DNA from: Gemmatimonadota bacterium
GTDB taxonomy: Bacteria > Gemmatimonadota > Gemmatimonadetes > Gemmatimonadales > GWC2-71-9
DNA: 18,159 nucleotides
Direction: 5' to 3'
Assembly (NCBI GenBank): GCA_003221825.1
Contig: QHUE01000073.1
Span: 1-18,159, forward strand
Shown: positions 1 through 7,311 of the stretch, in pieces
How the letters are laid out: each line of letters starts with the position of its first letter
Numbering within the stretch: position 1 is the first letter of the stretch
Position numbers and translations under genes: made by a program
Notes under the pieces: model-generated
What the model saw: only the letters and a program-made list of their open reading frames with translations
The model's database searches: none
Told to the model about the DNA's origin: nothing

Positions 1-10
1 CGAGGGCGCT

Positions 11-601
11 ATGAAGCGGCGCGAAGCGGTAGGCGCAATGGCGATGGCCGCGCTGACGGCGGCGTTCAAATGGACGCCGGCAGAGGCGCAACGGGCAGCG
101 ACGCTGGCACGCGAGGCCATGGCAGCCAAGACCCCGTTTACGCCGGCGTTCTTCACGCCGCACGAGTGGGATACGGTCCGGGTCCTCGCGGATCTCGTCA
201 TTCCGAAAGACGAGCGTTCGGGCAGCGCGACTGATGCCGGCGTGCCCGAATACATGGATTTCATGCTCAACGATCGGCCCGACGGTCAAACGCCCATGCG
301 TGGCGGGCTCGCCTGGCTGGACAACGAGTGCTACGAGCGGTTCGGAAAGACGTTCGTCGCGGCGACCCCGACTGAACAAACCGCCGTGCTCGACGACATT
401 GCCTGGCCCAAGAAGGCTAGGGCCGAGATGAGCCAGGGCGTCGCGTTCTTCAACATGTTTCGCGACATGACGGCGTCGGGGTTCTGGACCAGCAAGATGG
501 GCATCACCGATCTCAAGTATCAGGGCAACACGTTCGTCCCCGAGTGGAAGGGCTGCCCACCGGAAGCGCTGCAGAAACTCGGCGTCCAATACGAGGATTG
601 A
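11..601 (+). CDS. Gluconate 2-dehydrogenase subunit 3 family protein (Tat-exported)
   Basis: 196 residues, typical for the PF13618 family, which forms the small subunit of membrane-bound FAD-dependent sugar dehydrogenases (gluconate 2-dehydrogenase, glucoside 3-dehydrogenase). The N-terminus has an Arg-Arg pair (residues 3-4) followed by an Ala-rich hydrophobic stretch and an AEA-type cleavage region near residue 26, so it looks like a twin-arginine signal that would carry the partner flavoprotein to the periplasm. The body has the family's pattern FFTPHEW, then LADLVIPKDERSGSATDAGVPEY, and a C-terminal Trp-Lys-Gly-Cys-Pro-Pro motif. GAGGGCG just before the ATG can serve as ribosome binding site. 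The stop touches the start of the Gfo/Idh gene. The large GMC-type subunit is not in the window and may lie just upstream. The family call is firm; the substrate is unknown. Confidence 0.87.
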   Translation: MKRREAVGAMAMAALTAAFKWTPAEAQRAATLAREAMAAKTPFTPAFFTPHEWDTVRVLADLVIPKDERSGSATDAGVPEYMDFMLNDRPDGQTPMRGGLAWLDNECYERFGKTFVAATPTEQTAVLDDIAWPKKARAEMSQGVAFFNMFRDMTASGFWTSKMGITDLKYQGNTFVPEWKGCPPEALQKLGVQYED

Positions 602-1840
602 ATGACGAAACGACTCGGGATTGGAATGGTGGGGAGCGGATTCAATGCCAAGTTCCACCTGCTGGGATTCGTGGGCGTGCGGGACGCCGACGTGCTGGGC
701 GTGTGGAGCCCCAATCAGAACAATGCCGCCGAGACGGCCGGCATCGCGAAAAAGCTGGGCGTGGGCGACGCCAAGCCGTATCCCTCGATCACCGCCATGG
801 TCGAAGATCCCGCGATCGACGCCCTGTGGCTCTGCGGTCCGAACTTTGCCCGCATCGAAAACGTCGAAGAGATCGTGAGCACGATCGAGCGCGGCAAGGG
901 CTCGTTGCTCGGCCTCGCGTGCGAAAAACCGTTAGCGCGAAACGTGAGTGAAGCCAAGAAGGTGTTAGAGTTAGTCAATAAGGTTGGTCTGCCGCACGGT
1001 TATCTCGAGAATCAAGTGTTCGCGCCGCAGGTCGAGGTGGGGCGCACGCTGCTGTGGGCGCGGGGCGCTAAGCTCACCGGCCGTCCGTATCTGGCGCGCG
1101 CCGCCGAGGAGCACAGCGGCCCCCACGGGCCGTGGTTCTGGCAGGGCGCGTTGCAGGGCGGCGGCGTGCTCAACGACATGATGTGCCACTCGTCGTTGCT
1201 CGTGCAGCACCTCCTCACCGATCCCACGAAACCCAGGTCCTCCGTTCGCCCGTCCCGCCTGACGGCCCACATCGCCAGCCTCAAGTGGACGAGGCCCGCG
1301 TACAGCAAGAAGCTGTCGGCGACGATGGGCAAAGATGTGAACTACGACAAGTCGCCGGCCGAGGACTTCGCGAGCGTCGTGATCGAATTCGAAACGGACG
1401 ACGGGCATCGCGTCCTCGGCGAGGCGACGACCTCGTGGAGTTTCGTGGGCGCCGGGCTCCGGCTGTCGGCGGAGCTGCTGGGCCCGGAGTACTCGCTGTC
1501 CTGGAATTCGCTCGACTCCGGGCTCAAGCTCTTCTTCAGCCGCGAAGTCCAGGGAAAGTCCGGCGAGGATCTGGTCGAGAAACAGAACGCCGAGATGGGG
1601 CAGATGCCCGTAGTGGCGAGCGAGGCCGCCGCGTACGGGTATGAAGCCGAAGATCGGCATTTCGTGCAATGCTTCCTCAACAAACAGAAACCGTCGCTGA
1701 CGTTCGATGACGGACTCCAGGTTGTGAAGGTCTTGATGACGGCGTACATGAGCGCCGAGCAAGGGCGCACGGTCGACTTCCCGCCCCCCGGCGTGGACAC
1801 CTTTGTCCCAGCGGTTGCGAAAGGCACCTGGAAACCATGA
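602..1840 (+). CDS. Gfo/Idh/MocA family NAD(P)-dependent oxidoreductase
   Basis: 412 residues, normal for the family. The N-terminal Rossmann fold starts with a glycine-rich loop (GMVGSGFNAKFH, residues 8-19). The hallmark EKP motif that positions the nicotinamide and substrate is at residues 108-110, and the C-terminal alpha/beta domain has GGGVLNDMMCH at 186-196, with D192 and H196 in the usual catalytic positions. No signal peptide is visible, so it is probably cytoplasmic. The ATG follows directly after the TGA of the preceding gene, and its own stop overlaps the next start by four bases (ATGA), so the three plus-strand genes are one translationally coupled operon. Neighbours suggest action on a sugar or a 3-keto-sugar, but the substrate cannot be read from the sequence. 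Confidence 0.92.
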   Translation: MTKRLGIGMVGSGFNAKFHLLGFVGVRDADVLGVWSPNQNNAAETAGIAKKLGVGDAKPYPSITAMVEDPAIDALWLCGPNFARIENVEEIVSTIERGKGSLLGLACEKPLARNVSEAKKVLELVNKVGLPHGYLENQVFAPQVEVGRTLLWARGAKLTGRPYLARAAEEHSGPHGPWFWQGALQGGGVLNDMMCHSSLLVQHLLTDPTKPRSSVRPSRLTAHIASLKWTRPAYSKKLSATMGKDVNYDKSPAEDFASVVIEFETDDGHRVLGEATTSWSFVGAGLRLSAELLGPEYSLSWNSLDSGLKLFFSREVQGKSGEDLVEKQNAEMGQMPVVASEAAAYGYEAEDRHFVQCFLNKQKPSLTFDDGLQVVKVLMTAYMSAEQGRTVDFPPPGVDTFVPAVAKGTWKP

Positions 1841-2556
1841 TCGGCACGCTAGCTTTGTTGCTGATGGCACAAGCCCAACAGTGGCCGCAGCATTCGATGG
1901 ATCGTCCCCGCCCTCCCGTCGTGGACCCGGGGCCTGAGCGTCCGCCCGCTCCCGCGCCGAAGGACGCGATCGTCCTCTTCGACGGCTCCAACCTCTCCCA
2001 GTGGCGCGCGCAGGACAGCACCGCGGCGAAATGGATCGTCAAAGACGGCTACGTCGAGGTCAAACCGGGCACCGGCATGCTGGTCTCGGCGCGCGGGTTC
2101 GGCGACGTGCAGCTGCACATCGAGTGGCGGACGCCGACGCCGGCGCAGGGCGAAGGCCAGGAGCGCGGCAACAGCGGCGTCTTCTTGATGGGGATCTACG
2201 AGCTGCAGGTCCTCGATTCCTACCAGAACGACACCTATCCCGACGGGCAGGCGGGCGCGATCTACGGCGAGAACCCGCCGCTCGTCAACGCCACGCGGCC
2301 GCCCGGACAGTGGCAGGCGTACGACATCATCTTCCATCGGCCGCACTTCAAGACCGACGGCTCACTCGAGCGGCCGGCCCGGATGACGGTGTTTTTGAAT
2401 GGGATACTCATTCAGGACAACTTCGAATTGGTGGGGCCGACGGCGAATAAGGCGAGGCCGCCTTACAGCGCCCATCCGGACAAGCTGCCGCTGAAACTGC
2501 AAGACCACGGCAATCCGATTCGCTACCGCAATATCTGGATCAGAGAGCTGGAATAG
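1837..2556 (+). CDS. DUF1080 (3-keto-disaccharide hydrolase-like) protein
   Basis: 239 residues. After a short hydrophobic N-terminus (a likely signal peptide, MIGTLALLLMAQAQQ) and a Pro-rich linker comes one DUF1080 domain (PF06439) from about residue 45 to the end. Family landmarks are LFDGSNLSQW, GNSGVFLMGIYELQVLDSY, DGQAGAIYGENPPLVNA, QAYDIIF and the C-terminal LQDHGNPIRYRNIWIRELE. The fold is a concanavalin-like jelly roll; characterised members hydrolyse or eliminate across 3-keto-glycosidic bonds. Its ATG overlaps the TGA of the Gfo/Idh gene (ATGA). With the PF13618 subunit and the Gfo/Idh enzyme it makes a coherent 3-keto-glycoside module. Its stop lies three bases from the stop of the convergent transporter gene, with no terminator hairpin between. 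Family certain, exact reaction inferred. Confidence 0.9.
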   Translation: MIGTLALLLMAQAQQWPQHSMDRPRPPVVDPGPERPPAPAPKDAIVLFDGSNLSQWRAQDSTAAKWIVKDGYVEVKPGTGMLVSARGFGDVQLHIEWRTPTPAQGEGQERGNSGVFLMGIYELQVLDSYQNDTYPDGQAGAIYGENPPLVNATRPPGQWQAYDIIFHRPHFKTDGSLERPARMTVFLNGILIQDNFELVGPTANKARPPYSAHPDKLPLKLQDHGNPIRYRNIWIRELE

Positions 2557-2559
2557 TCT

Positions 2560-3834
2560 CTACCTAACTGGTTGCTGTCCGGCTGGGCTTTCCTGGGTCT
2601 GCGGTCGGAAGAAAATCGCGAATAGCACCATGACCACGGCAGCAAACGCGGCCGGCAGCGGCCAGAACTTCGCCCACTGAGCCAGGGTCAGATCTGTCGC
2701 TGCACCCTTGAATCCGTTGTAAACCCAGCCTCCGATGAAACCGCCGATGAGCATTCCTACACCGTACGTGACCAGCACCAGAAATCCCTGAGCCTGGCCG
2801 CGCACGGCGGGCGACGACTTCTTGTCGACGTAAATCTGCCCGGTCACGAAGAAGAAGTCGTAGCAGACGCCGTGGAGCAGGATCCCGGTCACGATGAGCC
2901 AGAACACCGCGTCGGGAGCAGCGATCGCAAAGAGCGCATACCGCAGGACCCACGCTCCCATCCCGACCAACAACATCTTTTTCACGCCCAGCCTGGCAAA
3001 CATCAGCGGCATGAGGAGCATGAAGCCGGTCTCGGACATCTGACCTAGCGTCATGATGGACGAGGGATTCGGAAACAGGCTGGTCACGAAGTTGTGCGTG
3101 CCCCGGTCGTAGACACCGACCCTCGCGAAGATGGGGGCGTACGCATAGTAGGCCGCGAGCGGGATGCAAATCAGCATCGAGCACACGATGAAGACATAGA
3201 ATGGCGTGCTGCCGAGCTCACGGAGCGCCTCGACACCAACGATACTCCGAACCGAGACGGGCCGGCCCGCTGCTGGCGGCGGTGTGTGCGGCAAGGCGAA
3301 GCTGTACAAACCCAGCAGCAGGCTGGCGATGCCGGTCGTGTACAGTGGGAGCGGCGTGTTGTCGGGTAGTTGACCGGCCGTGAAACGACTCAGCACAAAC
3401 CCGATGAACAGCCCCGCGATGATCCAACCGACCGTGCCGAAGACACGAATGAGCGGAAACTGGTTCTCCTGATCGCTGATGTTGTGGAACGCGAGGGAAT
3501 TGGCAAGTCCCAGGGTCGGCATGTAGCACAGGTTGTAGAGCAAGATCAGGAAAATGAACAGCCTGGGCGCCCCCGTTGCCCCGGGTACCAGCAGCATGAG
3601 GACCCCGCCCAAGAGGTGAAGGACGCCGAGCACTTTTTCGGTGGAGAAGTAGCGATCCGCGACCAGGCCAAGAAAGAACGGCGCGACGATGGCGGCGATC
3701 GGGTTCATCACGTACGGCAAGTTGACCAGGGACGACATGCCGTGAGCCGACATGTAGTTCCCGATAGTCGTGTACCATGCCCCCCAGATGAAAAACTGGA
3801 GGAACATCATCGTGGACAGCTTCGTGCGGATCAC
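2560..3834 (-). CDS. MFS transporter, nucleoside:H+ symporter (NupG/XapB-like) family
   Basis: 424 residues with about 12 hydrophobic segments. The N-terminus (residues 8-32, LSTMMFLQFFIWGAWY then TIGNYMSAHGM), the loop GLVADRYFSTEKVLGVLHLLGG, and the segment LGLANSLAFHNISDQENQFP followed by IRVFGTVGWIIAGLFIG are typical of the nucleoside:H+ symporter branch of the MFS (PF03825/MFS_1). In Gemmatimonadota, Planctomycetes and Bacteroidota such proteins are common in carbohydrate gene clusters, so the cargo may be a sugar or nucleoside. The start is GTG, four bases after the stop of the glycine-zipper gene, without a clear Shine-Dalgarno, so translation is probably coupled. It converges with the DUF1080 gene. 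Transporter class firm, substrate unknown. Confidence 0.88.
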   Translation of the reverse strand: MIRTKLSTMMFLQFFIWGAWYTTIGNYMSAHGMSSLVNLPYVMNPIAAIVAPFFLGLVADRYFSTEKVLGVLHLLGGVLMLLVPGATGAPRLFIFLILLYNLCYMPTLGLANSLAFHNISDQENQFPLIRVFGTVGWIIAGLFIGFVLSRFTAGQLPDNTPLPLYTTGIASLLLGLYSFALPHTPPPAAGRPVSVRSIVGVEALRELGSTPFYVFIVCSMLICIPLAAYYAYAPIFARVGVYDRGTHNFVTSLFPNPSSIMTLGQMSETGFMLLMPLMFARLGVKKMLLVGMGAWVLRYALFAIAAPDAVFWLIVTGILLHGVCYDFFFVTGQIYVDKKSSPAVRGQAQGFLVLVTYGVGMLIGGFIGGWVYNGFKGAATDLTLAQWAKFWPLPAAFAAVVMVLFAIFFRPQTQESPAGQQPVR

Positions 3835-3838
3835 CGCG

Positions 3839-4273
3839 TCAGGATGCCGCCACCGCGAGTTCCTTCGTCAGCCGGATGATGATATGCGCCCCCGCTGGCA
3901 AGACGATGTCCGAATCCTTGGTCTGCGACGCGACGCCGGCGCCCGCAGCCGCGCCCACCACGCCGCCGATGATCGTGCCCTTCTTGTTGCCGCCGAGCAC
4001 TCGGCCCAACACCGCGCCCGCGACCGCTCCCGCGCCCACCTTGGCGGCGTCACCCGAAGTCACGCCGCGTCCCTTGTGGATCGTCTCGAGCGAGTCGACC
4101 GACGCTTCGATCGGGTACGAGGTGCCGCGTACAGTGATGCGCGCAACGCTCAACGTCAAGGTCCCCGGCGTCCGAGGATTGGGCGCCGGTTTGACGTCGC
4201 TGATCGTGCCGTTGACGAGCGAGCCGGCGGGGATCACGACGCGTCCCGCGGCGTTCCTGATGTCTTCCACCAC
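3839..4273 (-). CDS. Glycine-zipper protein, C-terminal part of a frameshifted lipoprotein gene
   Basis: As an open frame this starts at GTG 4273 and gives 144 residues, with no signal peptide. It has a beta-rich front part (GRVVIPAGSLVNGTISDVKPAP) and then a glycine-zipper membrane motif (VGAGAVAGAVLG, then GTIIGGVVGAAAGAGVA) like the YMGG/Gly-zipper families of outer-membrane-associated proteins, ending in an amphipathic segment with repeated Ile/Leu. The same frame stays open upstream to base 4312 and encodes SRTAKVGDAFTARVV there, which reads as a natural continuation of the domain. The gene just upstream (4290-4439) supplies a lipoprotein signal but ends in the other frame. The likely original product is one lipoprotein of about 200 residues; a single extra base near 4313 separates the halves. 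Function unknown; envelope location inferred. Confidence 0.68.
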   Translation of the reverse strand: MVEDIRNAAGRVVIPAGSLVNGTISDVKPAPNPRTPGTLTLSVARITVRGTSYPIEASVDSLETIHKGRGVTSGDAAKVGAGAVAGAVLGRVLGGNKKGTIIGGVVGAAAGAGVASQTKDSDIVLPAGAHIIIRLTKELAVAAS

Positions 4274-4289
4274 CCGTGCGGTGAACGCA

Positions 4290-4439
4290 TCACCGACTTT
4301 GGCGGTGCGCGACTAAATCGTATGGCGCCAGCGTCAAATTGCGCGCCGTCGAGTCGGTGGCCTGGCTCTGTTCCTGTCCCTTCTGACAGGCACTCAAGGC
4401 GAACATGGCGACCGTCGCCAGAATAGCTGACCGGGTCAT
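4290..4439 (-). CDS. Lipoprotein signal peptide fragment (N-terminal half of the frameshifted gene)
   Basis: 49 codons from ATG 4439. AGAGGA lies just upstream as a Shine-Dalgarno, which is why I prefer this start to the GTG at 4481. Residues 1-18 form a short lipoprotein signal: positive MTR, hydrophobic AILATVAMFAL, lipobox LSAC with the Cys at 18, then a polar linker rich in Gln, Ser and Thr. The frame runs out at TGA 4292-4290, only 17 bases before the start of the downstream glycine-zipper frame, and the two frames overlap over 4290-4312. On its own it is too short to be functional, so it is best read as the front of that gene. The mutation could be natural or an assembly error. Confidence 0.6.
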   Translation of the reverse strand: MTRSAILATVAMFALSACQKGQEQSQATDSTARNLTLAPYDLVAHRQSR

Positions 4440-4496
4440 GGGATCCTCTCTGTAACAGCGGTTGGCATTGGGTACCCGCACCCCGTGCGCAGGTTT

Positions 4497-5201
4497 CTAC
4501 AGCCGGTCACGCAGAAACGCGGGCGTCAATCCGCGGAGATACCCGGCGAGAAGGGTAAAGCTGTCCGTGACAAGCAGAATGCCCAGGACGATCAGCATGC
4601 CGCCGGCGACGCGATCGACCCATATCATGTACGGTCGGAAGCGCTGAAACCAGATCAGGAACCGGTCCAGGGCGACGGCGGTCAGCAGGAACGGCAGCGC
4701 GAGCCCCAGCGCGTACGCGGCCAGCAGCACCATCCCCCGCCCCAGCCCCGCCTGCGTCGCCGCGAGCGTGAGAATGCCGCCCAGAATCGGTCCGATGCAC
4801 GGCGTCCACGCCGCGCCGAAGGTGAACCCGACGACGCCCGAGCCGAAATAGCCGATGGGTTTGCGCGCCAGCTCGATGCGCCGTTCGCGCATCAGAAACG
4901 CCGGCCGCAGGATGCCGAGCAGATAGAGGCCGAACAGGATGAGGAGCACGCCGCCGGCGCGTCCCAGCCACACCTGATAGTCGCGCAGCAGATTGCCGAC
5001 AGCGGACGCCCCGGCGCCGAGCAGCACGAAGACGAGCGAGAACCCGGCGACAAACCAGACCGCGTGCAGGAGCGCGGTACCACGCCGCCGTTCGACTTCC
5101 TCCACCGTCATGCCGGTCAGAAAGCCGACGTAGCTCGGGATCAGCGGCAGCACGCACGGAGAGAGGAAACTCAACAGTCCCGCCGCGAATGCTACTACCA
5201 C
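4497..5201 (-). CDS. ccdA: Cytochrome c biogenesis / thiol-disulfide interchange protein CcdA
   Basis: A membrane protein of 234 residues from GTG 5201, with six hydrophobic helices, matching the DsbD/CcdA transmembrane family (PF02683). It passes electrons from cytoplasmic thioredoxin to periplasmic thiol proteins used in cytochrome c maturation or disulfide repair. The two redox cysteines are visible in the usual places: SPCVLP (C16) in helix 1 and TPCIGP (C135) in helix 4. I chose GTG 5201 because it lies one base past the stop of pdaD and gives the canonical CcdA start (VVAFAAGLLSFLSPC). The longer frame to GTG 5255 adds a Pro/Ser-rich tail unlike the family and runs into pdaD. No DsbE/TlpA partner is present in the window. 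Confidence 0.88.
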   Translation of the reverse strand: MVVAFAAGLLSFLSPCVLPLIPSYVGFLTGMTVEEVERRRGTALLHAVWFVAGFSLVFVLLGAGASAVGNLLRDYQVWLGRAGGVLLILFGLYLLGILRPAFLMRERRIELARKPIGYFGSGVVGFTFGAAWTPCIGPILGGILTLAATQAGLGRGMVLLAAYALGLALPFLLTAVALDRFLIWFQRFRPYMIWVDRVAGGMLIVLGILLVTDSFTLLAGYLRGLTPAFLRDRL

Positions 5202-5202
5202 A

Positions 5203-5763
5203 TTACCCGCAGAACGCGACCGCGGAGACGACGGTGGTCCAGCGGGCGTCGGCACCGCACTCGGCGGTCGACGTCACGTTCATCGTGCGGACGATTTCGC
5301 CGGAGAGGAGCCACTGCTCGCGCCGCTCGTCCCACGCCTTGTCGGCCTCGAACGGGACGCCCAGAACGGTGGCGAGCATCGAGGCCGCCAGGTCCTCCGC
5401 GTATTCGCCGGAGACGGTCTCGTTCTGGCCGTAGCTGTGGTGCTCGGAGATGTAGCCGTGGTGCGACGGATCCGCCGGCATCGCGACGCCGATCGAGGCC
5501 GCCACCAGGCGGCTGGGCTCGTTCGTCGCCGACTCCGCGATCACCGCGAACACGACCTGCCCCGGCTTGAGCATGCTCATCCCCTCCTCGCGGTCCACCA
5601 ACTCGCAGTGGGGGGGGAAGATCGAGCTGACGCGCACCAGATTGAAGTTCGCCAGGTGCGCATCGCGCAGCGCCATCTCGAAGCTGGTGAGTTTTTCCTT
5701 GTGCCGACCGACGCCCTTTGTCAAAAAGGCCTTGGTCGGGATGAACATTCGTGAGTCAATCAA
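5203..5763 (-). CDS. pdaD: Pyruvoyl-dependent arginine decarboxylase
   Basis: 186 residues, normal for the PvlArgDC family (PF01862). It decarboxylates arginine to agmatine, the first step of one polyamine route, using a pyruvoyl group made by self-cleavage at the conserved VSSIFPP site; here the Ser-Ser pair is at residues 46-47, and the second Ser would become the pyruvoyl. Other family features are LVAASIGVAMP, HHGYISEHHSYGQ and ESATNEPSRLV. The start is TTG 5763, ten bases after a strong GGGGAGGTAA ribosome binding site; ATG 5748 is an alternative but sits too far from it. It follows an unknown small gene and the ornithine cyclodeaminase, and its stop lies one base before the CcdA start. 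A member from archaea or chlamydiae would be the closest characterised relative. Confidence 0.93.
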   Translation of the reverse strand: MIDSRMFIPTKAFLTKGVGRHKEKLTSFEMALRDAHLANFNLVRVSSIFPPHCELVDREEGMSMLKPGQVVFAVIAESATNEPSRLVAASIGVAMPADPSHHGYISEHHSYGQNETVSGEYAEDLAASMLATVLGVPFEADKAWDERREQWLLSGEIVRTMNVTSTAECGADARWTTVVSAVAFCG

Positions 5764-5770
5764 CTCTGAA

Positions 5771-6193
5771 TTACCTCCCCTCGTACCAGACCGCGGGACC
5801 CAACTCGACCGGCGGCTCCGTGTCGCCGCCCCGATCCACCGTCGCCTGCATCACCCGCGCGAGCACGTCGGCGGGACTCAGCGCAACCTCGACCACCTCG
5901 ACCTTCGCCTGTCCACGCTCCTTGCCGCGCACCACGAGCATGTATTTCGCCGTGTAGACGCGCAACCGCGCGTCGGGTGACGCACTCTTGCGCGTCACCA
6001 CCGCCGTGCCCCATTCGCGCCCATGCCGTTTGATCGGCTGGAAGACGTAGATGGTCTCGATCTCGGCCGGCGGCACCTGCGCTTCCACCGCCGCCGCCAC
6101 CTTGGCCCACCCTGGGCCCTGGCCCGGGGCGGTCGGGGGAGACGCTAGCGGGAAGACTGGGCCGGTGTCGGGACCGGGGTCGCTTGCTGCCAT
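5771..6193 (-). CDS. Small protein of unknown function between ornithine cyclodeaminase and PdaD
   Basis: 140 residues from ATG 6193. I do not recognise the family. The first 30 residues are Pro/Gly/Ala-rich; from about residue 35 comes a mixed alpha/beta domain: an IETIYVFQPIKR strand, GTAVVTRK, RVYTAKYMLVVRG, then KVEVVEVALSPADVLARV and a tail with PAVWYEGR. No signal or membrane segment is visible. The start is uncertain: ATG 6193 overlaps the cyclodeaminase by 49 bases and has a GGAG only two bases away, while GTG 6100 lies just past the upstream stop and would give 109 residues. The 3' end overlaps the ribosome binding site of pdaD. Being locked between two arginine/ornithine enzymes suggests a role with them. 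The segment LSPADVLARV recurs exactly in the unknown protein at 13030-13311. Confidence 0.68.
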   Translation of the reverse strand: MAASDPGPDTGPVFPLASPPTAPGQGPGWAKVAAAVEAQVPPAEIETIYVFQPIKRHGREWGTAVVTRKSASPDARLRVYTAKYMLVVRGKERGQAKVEVVEVALSPADVLARVMQATVDRGGDTEPPVELGPAVWYEGR

Positions 6194-7278
6194 CGCTCCA
6201 CATAGAAGCGCAGGACGTGCATGAAATCCTGCGCGTTGGTGACGACGCCGTAGGCCTGATGCGTGCCACGGTCGCGTAACTTGTTGACGACGAATTCGGT
6301 TTGATCCACGCACACCGTGGTCAGGGGCCGCACGTCTTCATCGACGGTCGAATCGACGAAGGCGGGCAACATGTTGCCCACCGCGATCGCGTGCAACGCC
6401 GTCGCCACGAAGACCGCGAACGTGGTCACCGCCGTGACTGCCCGCATCGCGTCCTGCGCCGCCAATGTATCCGGGATCACGTCGGGCAGCGGCCCGTCGT
6501 CGCGGATCGAACCCGCGAGCACATACGGCACGCCGCGGGTGACGAGCGCGTGCATGATCCCGCTCTTCGCGATGCCCCCGCGCACGGCCGCTTCGATCGA
6601 TCCGGCGCGCCGCACGGCATTGATCGCGCGCATATGCAGCGCGTGGCCGCCTTCGACACCCTCGCCGGAGCTGGACATCCCGAGCGTCGTGCCGAAGATG
6701 GCCGCCTCGAGATCGTGCACCGCGACCGCATTGCCGCCCAGGAGCGCGTTGCAGTACCCGTTCTCGATGAACCAGATCATGTCCTCGCGGGCCCGCGCGT
6801 GCACGAGCGCCGGACCGATCACCCACAGGATCTTGCCGCCGCGCTGCTTCTCCTCGCCTAGCAGCTGCGCAAGCACACTGTAGTCCACGGGCCGCTCGCG
6901 CGAGACTTCGGTCTGCATGAAGCCGAACTCGTTGGGACTGTGTGTGCCGCCGAGGAACCCTTCGGCGTGAACGTAGATGCCTTCGCTGCCATCCTCCGCC
7001 GCACCGACCGCGACCTTGTCGCCGCGCCGCACCCGCCGCGGTTCCGTCGTGATCAGATCGTCAGCCACCCGCACGATCACGCAGTCCATGCGCGGCAGGC
7101 GCGGCCGCCGCCAGTCGCCTCCCGCCAACTTCACGTACGTCGGCAGGTTCGTAGTCGAAAAAAAACCGTCGGGCAGTACCCCGTCGGCGGGAGCGGGCGT
7201 GAATCGCGCGTCAGGCGCGCCCGACAATGGGGGCGCGGCAAAGTTGGGTGGTCGGTACTGAAACCGAGGACGACTCAC
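6145..7278 (-). CDS. Archaeal-type ornithine cyclodeaminase (LOR/SDH, TIGR00300 family)
   Basis: 377 residues. The sequence carries the LOR/SDH bifunctional-enzyme conserved region, as in the archaeal ornithine cyclodeaminase and the C-terminal half of the cyanobacterial ArgZ/AgrE enzymes. Those convert ornithine to proline and ammonia with bound NAD. Landmarks are DGFFSTTNLPTYVKL, PRMDCVIV, the nucleotide-binding stretch WVIGPALVHARAREDMIW, GYCNALLGGNAVAVHDLEAA and the Gly-rich SSSGEGVEGGHALHMRAINA. There is no N-terminal arginine dihydrolase domain, unlike ArgZ/AgrE. The start GTG 7278 lies 33 bases after priA and has no strong Shine-Dalgarno. It overlaps the start of the next small gene. 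With the arginine decarboxylase downstream it suggests arginine/ornithine catabolism or balancing. Family call firm, activity inferred. Confidence 0.82.
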   Translation of the reverse strand: MSRPRFQYRPPNFAAPPLSGAPDARFTPAPADGVLPDGFFSTTNLPTYVKLAGGDWRRPRLPRMDCVIVRVADDLITTEPRRVRRGDKVAVGAAEDGSEGIYVHAEGFLGGTHSPNEFGFMQTEVSRERPVDYSVLAQLLGEEKQRGGKILWVIGPALVHARAREDMIWFIENGYCNALLGGNAVAVHDLEAAIFGTTLGMSSSGEGVEGGHALHMRAINAVRRAGSIEAAVRGGIAKSGIMHALVTRGVPYVLAGSIRDDGPLPDVIPDTLAAQDAMRAVTAVTTFAVFVATALHAIAVGNMLPAFVDSTVDEDVRPLTTVCVDQTEFVVNKLRDRGTHQAYGVVTNAQDFMHVLRFYVERWQQATPVPTPAQSSR

Positions 7279-7311
7279 AGGCCGGTCAAAATACCCGAAG
7301 GCAAACGGCTT

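Noticed and set aside
971..1870. Long minus-strand frame of 299 codons across the Gfo/Idh gene
   Set aside because: Arg/Pro/Gly-rich shadow of the plus-strand gene, with no recognisable domain; typical of GC-rich DNA.
4477..4489. Short hairpin CGCAC-CCC-GTGCG between ccdA and the lipoprotein gene
   Set aside because: Only five base pairs and no T-run on either strand, so not a convincing terminator.
5202..5255. Extended N-terminus of CcdA to GTG 5255
   Set aside because: The extra residues are Pro/Ser-rich and lie inside pdaD; the family starts at the first membrane helix.
4485..5570. Plus-strand frame of 361 codons over ccdA and pdaD
   Set aside because: Arg-rich antisense shadow with no domain.
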